Shown: piece by piece, positions 1 through 7,590 of the stretch | Position numbering within the stretch: position 1 is the first letter of the stretch | Layout: each line of letters starts with the position of its first letter | Assembly (NCBI RefSeq): GCF_001684975.1 | Contig: NZ_MAYH01000048.1 | Coordinates: forward strand, 62,001-126,000 | Source of the DNA: Chryseobacterium artocarpi | GTDB taxonomy: Bacteria; Bacteroidota; Bacteroidia; Flavobacteriales; Weeksellaceae | Direction: 5' to 3' | Length of the DNA: 64,000 nt | The notes under the pieces: generated by a model | Database searches by the model: none | Seen by the model: the letters and a program-made list of their open reading frames with translations, nothing else | Told to the model about the DNA's origin: nothing | Made by a program: the position numbers and the translations under genes

Positions 1-299
1 TTAAATTTTCCAGAACCCGGAGAACCAGATGCTGAGTTAACCACGATACCAGGAGCTGTTCCTTGAATCGAGTTTAGTACCGAGATATTCGGTCTGTTTT
101 CCAGGGTTTCAGAACCAACTGTTACCGAAGAAGTTGTAGTTTTAGCTTTCGTAGCTGTTTTACTATAACCTAGAACAACTACTTCCTCAATTTTAGTCTC
201 TTTGTCCTTACCGTTCTTAGAGTCTTTTTCTTGAGCTAACACAGCCTGACCTGTAAAAAACAGTACCCCTGCTGTCAAAACACGCAATTTCACATTCAT
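1..299 (-). CDS. SusC/RagA-type TonB-dependent receptor, N-terminal part (cut by window edge)
   Basis: Only the first 99 codons are present; the frame stays open to base 1. The start is ATG at 297-299. Residues 1 to about 22 form a signal peptide ending in AVLAQ. A short linker leads to EEVVVLGYSKTATK, the conserved SusC stretch just before the plug domain, and the plug begins with ETLENRPN and SIQGTAPG. SusC proteins form the outer-membrane barrel that imports glycans or peptides with a SusD lid, powered by TonB. The N-terminus is very close to that of the complete receptor at 7591-10479, so the two are paralogues. Like that protein it lacks the carboxypeptidase-like domain that often precedes the plug. 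Its SusD partner is expected left of the window. Substrate unknown. Confidence 0.9.
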   Translation of the reverse strand, partial: MNVKLRVLTAGVLFFTGQAVLAQEKDSKNGKDKETKIEEVVVLGYSKTATKAKTTTSSVTVGSETLENRPNISVLNSIQGTAPGIVVNSASGSPGSGKF

Positions 300-328
300 A
301 TTAACAGATTTTAATATATTCAAGGTGA

Positions 329-359
329 CAAATATGTTAATAAATATTAGCAACATCAA
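329..359 (-). promoter_or_regulatory. Bacteroidota-type promoter of the left-edge susC gene
   Basis: Read on the minus strand, TTG (357-359), 20 bp, then CATATTTG (329-336), one mismatch from the TAnnTTTG -7 consensus. It lies 30 bp before the ATG. The same element and leader occur before the other two susC genes (5368-5398 and 10508-10537), which supports it as functional. Confidence 0.65.
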
Positions 360-663
360 TTTATTAAAATGCTAAAAGTCCTTACCAGAAAGGGCATATC
401 CGCATTGAACAGAAAAAAAAAATAAAGAAAAACGATAATTACATTTAAAATTTTAACAAAAAATAAAGCATTTTAAACATTAAGGCAATTTTAACAAATA
501 TTAAAATAAAAATCAAAGTCCATCAATTAATCAAATAACGCGAAAAATATAAATCAAAATAGATAATATTAGTTAAAAATATGAAACAAACCATTATGTG
601 GTTTTAGTTGAAATGAAGCCAAAAAACACTGTATTTTATGGAAAATATATCAAAATGAACTAT
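360..663. other. AT-rich intergenic spacer
   Basis: About 300 bases of very AT-rich sequence between the left susC promoter and the terminator of the next susCD operon. I see no credible ORF, RNA gene or repeat in it. Bases 700-856, between the terminator and the susD stop, are also empty. Confidence 0.6.
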
Positions 664-699
664 CAAAAAAACAAAAAGACTGCCTTAAAAGACAGTCTT
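664..699 (-). terminator. Rho-independent terminator of the 857-5339 susCD operon
   Basis: The stem AAGACTG (676-682) pairs with CAGTCTT (693-699) and is followed on the minus strand by a T-rich run. It lies about 160 bp beyond the susD stop codon. Similar GACTG/CAGTC hairpins end other units in the window, at 42295-42320 and 63082-63107. Confidence 0.7.
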
Positions 700-856
700 A
701 CTGATGTTAAAATTAAAAATTTGTTAATATGTTATATTATAAATACAGCTTAAACTATAAGTTTCCCCAATTATATTTTTCTTTATTCTGGTCAATTAAA
801 CTCTAATTTTTCTTTATGATTCAATCACTTTTTTAAGCTGATCTAAATATTCATTT

Positions 857-2443
857 TTACCAACCCGGATTTTGCTGTGAAGCAAGTGTTGGGTTGTTTA
901 CCACCTCATCATTTGGAATTGGCCAAAGGATCCTGAAATCTGTTTTAGGAATCATTGCCACCCCAAGAGGTCCTGTATACGGTGTACCTAATGTAAAGGA
1001 AGCTGCTGTAGGCATTCCGTTTGCCATTTTAGCAGGTATACCAGGAGTTGGCACTAAATCATCATAAAGCAATCTGTGAATATCACCCCATCTCATCCCT
1101 TCACCTAAGAATTCAATTCTACGTTCTGTAATGATAGCATCTACAAGAGCTGTTACATCAGCGAATGATGATGAAGTGTATGCTTGGGTAGCAGGATTAG
1201 CCAATGATCTGTTTCTTACCTTATTCAATAGTTCTAGCGCAGCCGCATTATTCCCTAATCTTGCATTAGCTTCTGCCATAGATAAAAGCACTTCAGCGTA
1301 TCTCAAAATTGGAGCTCCATCTGATAAGTTCGTAACATCTTTATATTTATTAACGAATTTAACACCCGAAGCAGCTGTTCTTACCATTGAAGCTGATCTT
1401 CTTTTATCATCTACTAACCATTTTGTATTTCTCCAGATAATAGGACTTATACATACTAATGATCTATCATTATACATTGATGCCAAGCCTGCGTTGGTAC
1501 CAGGGTTAGTATTTGCAGAGTTTTCAATAGTAAAGATAGATTCAGTATTATTATAGTTATTAGCTAATATAAATGGAACATCTGGTGTTACTGTAAGATT
1601 ATAGGAAGTGGCTAATTTCGCTCCTTCATCAAGTACTTTTTGCCAGTTTCTCATATTAAGATAAGCACGAACTTTCAAAGCGATAGCAGCTTCCTTAGTT
1701 GCTCTGGTAATTCTAGCGTTACCACTTCTACTTCCTTTGTCTGCAGTAAGGGTTTCCGCTAAATCTAAATCAGCCAGAATTTTAGCGTATGTTTCTGCTA
1801 CTGTACCTCTTCCTACTTTAAGCCCCTCTTCAATAGCTGCCGGAGTATTAATAGCAGTCGTACGATAAGGTATTCCCGGATGACTCGCATCGCTTGTAAA
1901 GTTATATGGGCGTGAAAAATGTTTTAATAATTCCAGATGAGCTAATGCTCTTAAGAAATACATTTCACCTAAATAGTTATCACGTACAGCAGATGTAATC
2001 ACCCCAGTTTCACCTGCCTTTTTCACTCCTGCTATTGTAATATTTGCTTTATTAACTAATCCATAACCATTTATCCAATAATGCGAGTTGTTAGGAGAAC
2101 CTCCGTCATAGGTTGCAGTATAAGTTAACTGATAAAAGGTTGCGGTATTCACCATATCTTCTCCACGAACATCATTCTGCTCTGTATACGCCGCTCCAAA
2201 AACATATCCCCTAGGGGTATTAGCCGCATCAGGCGCTGTTTTATACACTCCATTCTGTGCAGCATTATAAACTCCTATGATGGCAAGATCTATATTTACC
2301 GGAGTGGTAAAAGCAACATCTTCATAGATATTATTGTAAGGTTGTAAATCTAAGGTATCAGCCTCTGAACAAGATCCTATCATTGCCATTACTAATGATG
2401 CTGATAAAACTGATAAACCCCTTTTTATTATATTATTTTTCAT
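857..2443 (-). CDS. SusD/RagB-family outer-membrane lipoprotein
   Basis: A 528-residue SusD-like nutrient-binding lipoprotein, the extracellular lid of the receptor at 2457-5339. The ATG at 2443 gives a lipoprotein signal MKNNIIKRGL...MIGSC with the lipid-anchored Cys at residue 25. Upstream in-frame ATGs would run into the end of susC and were rejected. The N-terminal alpha-helical TPR-like part contains LGEMYFLRALAHLELLKHF, a typical SusD helix. The C-terminal part carries ILRYAEVLLSMAEANARLG and ITERRIEFLGEGMRWGDIHR, both SusD hallmarks, and the end is SQQNPGW. It lies 13 bp after susC in one operon, followed by a terminator. Substrate cannot be read from the sequence, and no glycoside hydrolase is encoded beside it. 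Confidence 0.93.
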   Translation of the reverse strand: MKNNIIKRGLSVLSASLVMAMIGSCSEADTLDLQPYNNIYEDVAFTTPVNIDLAIIGVYNAAQNGVYKTAPDAANTPRGYVFGAAYTEQNDVRGEDMVNTATFYQLTYTATYDGGSPNNSHYWINGYGLVNKANITIAGVKKAGETGVITSAVRDNYLGEMYFLRALAHLELLKHFSRPYNFTSDASHPGIPYRTTAINTPAAIEEGLKVGRGTVAETYAKILADLDLAETLTADKGSRSGNARITRATKEAAIALKVRAYLNMRNWQKVLDEGAKLATSYNLTVTPDVPFILANNYNNTESIFTIENSANTNPGTNAGLASMYNDRSLVCISPIIWRNTKWLVDDKRRSASMVRTAASGVKFVNKYKDVTNLSDGAPILRYAEVLLSMAEANARLGNNAAALELLNKVRNRSLANPATQAYTSSSFADVTALVDAIITERRIEFLGEGMRWGDIHRLLYDDLVPTPGIPAKMANGMPTAASFTLGTPYTGPLGVAMIPKTDFRILWPIPNDEVVNNPTLASQQNPGW

Positions 2444-2456
2444 TGTTATCTTAATT

Positions 2457-5339
2457 TTATAGTGAAACATTAAAGCCCATACTGAATACTCTCTGACGAG
2501 GAGTTCCATTGAAATCCACTCCTGCATTTTCCATTTCCGGATCAAGACCTTTATATTTAGTAATGACAAATGCATTCTGAGCCTGGAAGTAAACTCTCAA
2601 ACCTCTAACTCCAACATTCTTCAGAATATCTTTAGGGAAATTATATCCTAAACTAATTACGTCGAACTTTACAAAACTACCATCTTCTAAAAATCTTGAA
2701 GAAGCATTACTTGTAAGGTTAGTAAGTGTATTATCAGCAAAATATAATTTTGGTGTTAAACCATCTCCCGGATTCGATGGACTTTGCCATCTTCCTAAGA
2801 TTTCAGTTGAATTATTATTAAAGTTCAAGGTCATCAAATCTCTTCTGGTAGCATTAAAGATTTTATTTCCACCACTGTATCTTACCGTAGTTCCCAGATC
2901 AAAGTTGTAAAATCTAAACTTTAAACTTACTGCTCCAAAATACTTTGGTAAAGAATTACCTAATACCTTTTTATCAGACTGAGCTAAAATTGCAGACTTA
3001 CTTACATCATTAGGATTAGAAGGATCAAATACAGCATAAACACCTTTTCCTACAACTCCTTGCACTAAACTTCCATCAGCTTTATAATAAACCGGATTTC
3101 CGTTCGCTGCATTTACTCCCCAATATTCAAATCCATAGATAGATCTTAAAGATTCACCTACTCTTATGATATTGTTTGCACTGGAGAAAATATCTGCATT
3201 ATTGTTCGCAAGAGCCAAGACCTTATTACTCATCAAGGTAAGGTTAGCATTCACATCCAATCCAAAATTTTCAGTATTGATAACATTGTAATCCACAGAG
3301 AATTCGAATCCTTTGTTCTTCATATCTCCAATGTTTTTAAAGATACTGTTATTTGGAACCCCAAGAGACGGAGCTAATGGAGCTTCAATGATCATATCTG
3401 AAATTTTGTTTTCAAAATAGTCAAACGTCAACTTGAGCTTATTTTTAAATAAAGATACATCCAATCCGTAATCATACTTGTGACTCGTTTCCCATCTTAA
3501 ATCAGGATTATAAATCTGAGAATATGCAACCCCAGTATAATCAGCATACTTATAGTTACTAAACAATCCTAAATATGGATAGTTACCAATATCCGTATTA
3601 CCTACCTTAGCGTAAGAAGCTCTAAGCTTAAGATCTGAAACTATGTTTTCAAGACCTTGCATGAAATTTTCTTTACTTACCGTCCATCCTACTGATACTC
3701 CTGGGAAGTTACCCCATTTATTTTTCATTGGTAATGAAGAAAGACCATCCCTTCTGATAGACGCCTGTAGGAAATATTTCCCTGCATAGTTATAGTTGAA
3801 TCTTCCAGCATATGATAAAATCCCTTGCTCCGTGATCCCTCCTCCTGATTGTGGAGTTCCTACAGAACTTGAAATAATTCCATTATTGAAGAAAGGTGTA
3901 GACAAGTTTGTTCCACCTCCGTAGAAACTTTGCAGTTTTTGCTTCTGATATTCATATACAGCTACAGCAGTAATTGTATGTTTTTCAGCAAAAGTTTTAT
4001 TGAATGTTAAGATATTTTGAATATTTCCTCTTAGATAATCAGAAAAGTCATTTCTGATATATCCGTTTGATCCACGCCCATCACCATGCACCGGATTCCA
4101 ATACACGAACCCTTTCGTTTGAGACTGGTCAACACTTACCTGAAATCTATAATTCAGGAACGGATATAATCTTATGTCCGAATAAAGAGATCCTATCAAT
4201 CTGTTTACGCTAGACCTCATTTTATTATTATTAAGAGCATACACAATATTTGTAATATTATCTCCCGCCAACAATGTATTTTGCCATCTTCCAACTACCC
4301 TTGGATCGGTAGCGTCAATATTATAACCTGTAGGATGGTTAGGATTAAAAATTGGGGTATTTGGTAACTGTTTAATCGCGTTATAAATATTTCCAGAAAG
4401 CGAAGAAGCTCCTGTATTTAATCCTACATAATCCGTTTTTGTAAAACTAAGGTTTGTTCCGATTTTCATCCACTCGAATGCCTGATGATCTACGTTTGCT
4501 CTTGTAGAAAACCTTTGCATTTCGTTAGGAATTGCAACTCCTTCCTGTTTTGTATACCCAATAGATGTATAATAATTTGATTTACCAAAAGATCCAGATG
4601 CAGACAATGTATTATCCGTCTGAAAAGCAGCAGATCTTAAAACTGCTTTCTGCCAATCCGTATTATATTCTGTTCCAAAGGCTACAGCACTTTGTCCAGC
4701 ATTTGCTCTTTTTTCATTTGAAATGGTAATAAAGTCGGGAGTCTGAAGTAAATTATACAAACCAACTGGCATTGCATACCCAGCATAGTTACTGAAATTC
4801 AGGCTTAATCGCCCTCCCTTTCCTTTCTTAGTAGTAATCAAAACTACCCCATTAGCAGCTCTTGAACCATAAATAGCAGTGGAAGCACCATCTTTTAAAA
4901 CTTCAAAAGATTCAATATCATTAGGATTGATATCACCTAATCCATTCGTTGAAGTTTGTCCACCCACATCGCCGGAAAAGATCGGAATACCATCTACAAT
5001 ATACAACGGCGAGGTACCCGAAGTAATAGATGCAATCCCTCTAATTCTCACTCTTGGCGGCTCCCCTAAAATACCGGTAGCACTAGTGATCTGAACCCCT
5101 GCAGCTTTACCTGCAAGCTGTTGTTCAAAACTTGGAGCAGCAATATTGGCAACATCGGCAGCTTTAATAGAGGTTACAGCACCCGTAACTTCTTTTTTCT
5201 TCTGCGTTCCATATCCTACTACCAAGACTTCTTCGATTTCCTTAGTGGAAACTGTGTCTTTTTTTACCTTTTGTGCCATAAGTCCTTGCCCCATAAAAAA
5301 CAGGACTCCGGCACTTAGCACAGATAATTTTCCATTCAT
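2457..5339 (-). CDS. SusC/RagA-family TonB-linked outer-membrane receptor
   Basis: A 960-residue outer-membrane transporter. It has a signal peptide (residues 1-22, MNGKLSVLSAG...GLMAQ) and a SusC signature EEVLVVGYGTQKKKEVTGA. The plug domain includes LYIVDGIPIF, DIESFEVLKDGASTAIYGSR and AANGVVLITTKKGK. A 22-strand-type barrel follows, ending in RVFSMGFNVSL with a hydrophobic C-terminal strand. There is no CarboxypepD-reg-like domain between signal peptide and plug, so it is shorter than many SusC proteins. It forms an operon with the SusD gene at 857-2443 and has its own promoter and short leader. It probably imports an oligosaccharide or peptide in complex with SusD; the ligand is unknown. 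Confidence 0.95.
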   Translation of the reverse strand: MNGKLSVLSAGVLFFMGQGLMAQKVKKDTVSTKEIEEVLVVGYGTQKKKEVTGAVTSIKAADVANIAAPSFEQQLAGKAAGVQITSATGILGEPPRVRIRGIASITSGTSPLYIVDGIPIFSGDVGGQTSTNGLGDINPNDIESFEVLKDGASTAIYGSRAANGVVLITTKKGKGGRLSLNFSNYAGYAMPVGLYNLLQTPDFITISNEKRANAGQSAVAFGTEYNTDWQKAVLRSAAFQTDNTLSASGSFGKSNYYTSIGYTKQEGVAIPNEMQRFSTRANVDHQAFEWMKIGTNLSFTKTDYVGLNTGASSLSGNIYNAIKQLPNTPIFNPNHPTGYNIDATDPRVVGRWQNTLLAGDNITNIVYALNNNKMRSSVNRLIGSLYSDIRLYPFLNYRFQVSVDQSQTKGFVYWNPVHGDGRGSNGYIRNDFSDYLRGNIQNILTFNKTFAEKHTITAVAVYEYQKQKLQSFYGGGTNLSTPFFNNGIISSSVGTPQSGGGITEQGILSYAGRFNYNYAGKYFLQASIRRDGLSSLPMKNKWGNFPGVSVGWTVSKENFMQGLENIVSDLKLRASYAKVGNTDIGNYPYLGLFSNYKYADYTGVAYSQIYNPDLRWETSHKYDYGLDVSLFKNKLKLTFDYFENKISDMIIEAPLAPSLGVPNNSIFKNIGDMKNKGFEFSVDYNVINTENFGLDVNANLTLMSNKVLALANNNADIFSSANNIIRVGESLRSIYGFEYWGVNAANGNPVYYKADGSLVQGVVGKGVYAVFDPSNPNDVSKSAILAQSDKKVLGNSLPKYFGAVSLKFRFYNFDLGTTVRYSGGNKIFNATRRDLMTLNFNNNSTEILGRWQSPSNPGDGLTPKLYFADNTLTNLTSNASSRFLEDGSFVKFDVISLGYNFPKDILKNVGVRGLRVYFQAQNAFVITKYKGLDPEMENAGVDFNGTPRQRVFSMGFNVSL

Positions 5340-5367
5340 ATTAACAAATTTTAAGATATTCCGGAGA

Positions 5368-5398
5368 CAAATATGTTAATAAGAAGCAGAAGTTTCAA
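5368..5398 (-). promoter_or_regulatory. Bacteroidota-type promoter of susC (2457-5339)
   Basis: On the minus strand, TTG (5396-5398), 20 bp, CATATTTG (5368-5375), 29 bp before the ATG. The leader between box and start (TTAAAATTTGTTAAT-like) is shared with the two other susC genes. There is no Shine-Dalgarno sequence; the start context is A/T-rich. Confidence 0.65.
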
Positions 5399-5923
5399 AT
5401 TACAAAATACTAATAAAACGATTGTTTAAGTTAAAAATAAACAATAAAAAACATTATTTAATTTAAAATATAAATCAAAAACAACAATATTGTTAAATAA
5501 TAATAATTCAATTTAACTTTAACAGAATATTAACAACATGTAAAATAATTCATTCATGTACATCAAATCATAACTATTAACGAAAAATATCAATTAAATA
5601 AATCATTAAATAGAAAAATATTCAAAAAATAAAATGAGAAAACATCACAAAAAAACCAAAAATCAATAAAACAAAACAAACGAAAAGAGAAAATAAATAC
5701 AATAAAACAACTAAAAATAGGATTTAATAAAAATTATCACAATAAAACACACATTACACATAGATTATAAAACATAAACATTTAAAAAAAAATTACATTT
5801 AATATCAATGTTTTTAATAACACTTAGCTTCCATTTTATTGATCTGATGATAGAAATACCTTTTTAAAAATATTTCTCTACCTGTATGCAAATAATAAAT
5901 ACAATTTATATTACTTATTATAC
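5399..5923. other. AT-rich intergenic spacer
   Basis: About 520 bases of extremely AT-rich DNA, largely A on the plus strand, between two susCD operons. I found no ORF with family features, no RNA gene and no clear repeat. It may hold upstream regulatory sites of the susC promoter at 5368-5398, but none is recognisable. Confidence 0.6.
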
Positions 5924-5950
5924 AAAAAACCCCTGCTTTGAGCAGGGGTT
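5924..5950 (-). terminator. Rho-independent terminator of the 5971-10479 susCD operon
   Basis: A perfect 10-bp stem AACCCCTGCT (5928-5937) / AGCAGGGGTT (5941-5950) with loop TTG, followed on the minus strand by a run of Ts. It begins 20 bp past the susD stop codon. Confidence 0.9.
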
Positions 5951-5970
5951 GTGTATAATATGATTATATT

Positions 5971-7572
5971 TTAGTTATAACCAGGGTTTTGTTGACCTTT
6001 CATTCCTTGGTTAGCCGAAATTTCTGCCAACGGAATAGGTAAAGTATATTTATAACTATTATTAGGTAAATTTGATGTAGGTACGTTGTCATCATTATTT
6101 AAATCCCTATCCATAGTTACACCAGCCTTTTTAGCTAATCTCTTAAGGTCAATGTATCTATGCCCTTCTAATGCAAGCTCGATACGTCTTTCTTTTAAGA
6201 TATCAACATATGCCTGTTGAGTACTTGTATAAGTAGGAGTTGCAGGAACATTAGCGTAGAATCTTGCATTTCTAACTTCCTGAACAGCATTTGCTGCTGC
6301 AGGGAAATTATTTGCTTCAACCTCACATTCTGCTAAAATGAAATACATTTCAGATAATCTTATTACTTTCACATCATTTCTAGTAGCTGATCCTGTTTTA
6401 CCTGGAAATTTATCAATAACATATTCACCACCTGCTGAAGTTGGATCAATATAGGCGTACCTTCTTATATCTCCCGATGTAATGAATAACTGACGAAGGT
6501 TATAGCCCCAGCTCCACATTGGGTTTCCATTGATTGTAGACTGATTCGTATTCCAGAATGTTCCAATAGCCAAACCTGATCCAGGAACAAGTCTCTGTAT
6601 TGTAAATAAAGATTCTCCTTTATTAGTATCTTGCCACATCTGTCTGTAAGGATTATAAGAAACAGGAATATCAGTACCTGCTGGAATTAATCCATCACCA
6701 CTTACCACTGTTGTTCTAACCGCTGTTGTATTATAGAAATATACATTCCAAGCTGGAGTTCCTATTGCAAAAGTCGCATTTGGAGACTGTATAGGATTTG
6801 CTTTAGTTAATGTAACACCTCCGTTATTGATAGCTTCCTGAGCATATTGTTTTGCTAAAGCATAATTTCCTCTATATAAGTTTGCCCTAGCAGACACAGC
6901 TGCAACAAAAGTCTTATTTACATAGAACGAATCGCCACCATAAGACAGAATACTTCTAGCATAATCTAAATCAGCATTGATCACATCAAAAACAGCTTTA
7001 TTTGTAGCACGAGGTATATTTACATTAAGCGGATCTGAAATTAAACCAGAAACAATCATGCCACCTAATGCATTATCATCTTTAATATCTGTTGAAAAAT
7101 ACTTTTCAATTTCTAGATAGCAATAAGCTCTTATAGCTCTTGCTTCCGCAATTACCTTGTTATATTCATTTTGCTCTGCTTGTGTTGCAGGCTTCACGTT
7201 TTTAGACAATTCAATTAATCTTCCAATACGACCAATTACAAGATAATTAAAAGCCCATATTTTACCCGTCTGTGTATCACTATTATCTAAAAAGTATCTG
7301 TGCAATCCAAACTCCTGTCCTCCTGAACCACTACCAGGTCTTACTTCATCGGTAAGAACAGCTGTAAGATAGTTCCCATATGAAGGCTCTAAGTTAGCAT
7401 AAACAGACCCGTTAAGATACGTTTTCATATTAGCTACACTTACAAACACTTCATCATCTACTATTTGACCAGGCTGTACAATATCTAAAGCATCATTACA
7501 ACTATTAAGAAGAACACTTCCGCCAAACAAAGAAGCTCCTAAAATAAGTCCAGTTATTATTTTTCTTTTCAT
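5971..7572 (-). CDS. SusD/RagB-family outer-membrane lipoprotein
   Basis: A 533-residue SusD-like lipoprotein, partner of the receptor at 7591-10479 (18 bp apart, same strand). The signal sequence MKRKIITGLILG...LLNSC has its lipid-anchored Cys at residue 25. SusD features are visible: VIAEARAIRAYCYLEIEKYF in the N-terminal helical region, VIRLSEMYFILAECEVEANN, and the C-terminal ILKERRIELALEGHRYIDLK. The protein ends GQQNPGYN, as many SusD proteins do. It differs clearly in sequence from the SusD at 857-2443, so the two systems probably have different ligands. A strong terminator follows. Confidence 0.94.
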   Translation of the reverse strand: MKRKIITGLILGASLFGGSVLLNSCNDALDIVQPGQIVDDEVFVSVANMKTYLNGSVYANLEPSYGNYLTAVLTDEVRPGSGSGGQEFGLHRYFLDNSDTQTGKIWAFNYLVIGRIGRLIELSKNVKPATQAEQNEYNKVIAEARAIRAYCYLEIEKYFSTDIKDDNALGGMIVSGLISDPLNVNIPRATNKAVFDVINADLDYARSILSYGGDSFYVNKTFVAAVSARANLYRGNYALAKQYAQEAINNGGVTLTKANPIQSPNATFAIGTPAWNVYFYNTTAVRTTVVSGDGLIPAGTDIPVSYNPYRQMWQDTNKGESLFTIQRLVPGSGLAIGTFWNTNQSTINGNPMWSWGYNLRQLFITSGDIRRYAYIDPTSAGGEYVIDKFPGKTGSATRNDVKVIRLSEMYFILAECEVEANNFPAAANAVQEVRNARFYANVPATPTYTSTQQAYVDILKERRIELALEGHRYIDLKRLAKKAGVTMDRDLNNDDNVPTSNLPNNSYKYTLPIPLAEISANQGMKGQQNPGYN

Positions 7573-7590
7573 TTCAATAATTTTTAAATT

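Noticed and set aside
1131..1556. A 141-codon plus-strand frame opposite the SusD gene
   Set aside because: Antisense to a well-supported SusD gene, with no family motif, signal peptide or promoter. The same applies to the long antisense frames at 12734-13138, 13912-14298, 60341-60832 and 61537-62034.
2444..2575. Longer SusD N-terminus
   Set aside because: It overlaps the end of susC and hides the lipoprotein signal that begins at 2443.
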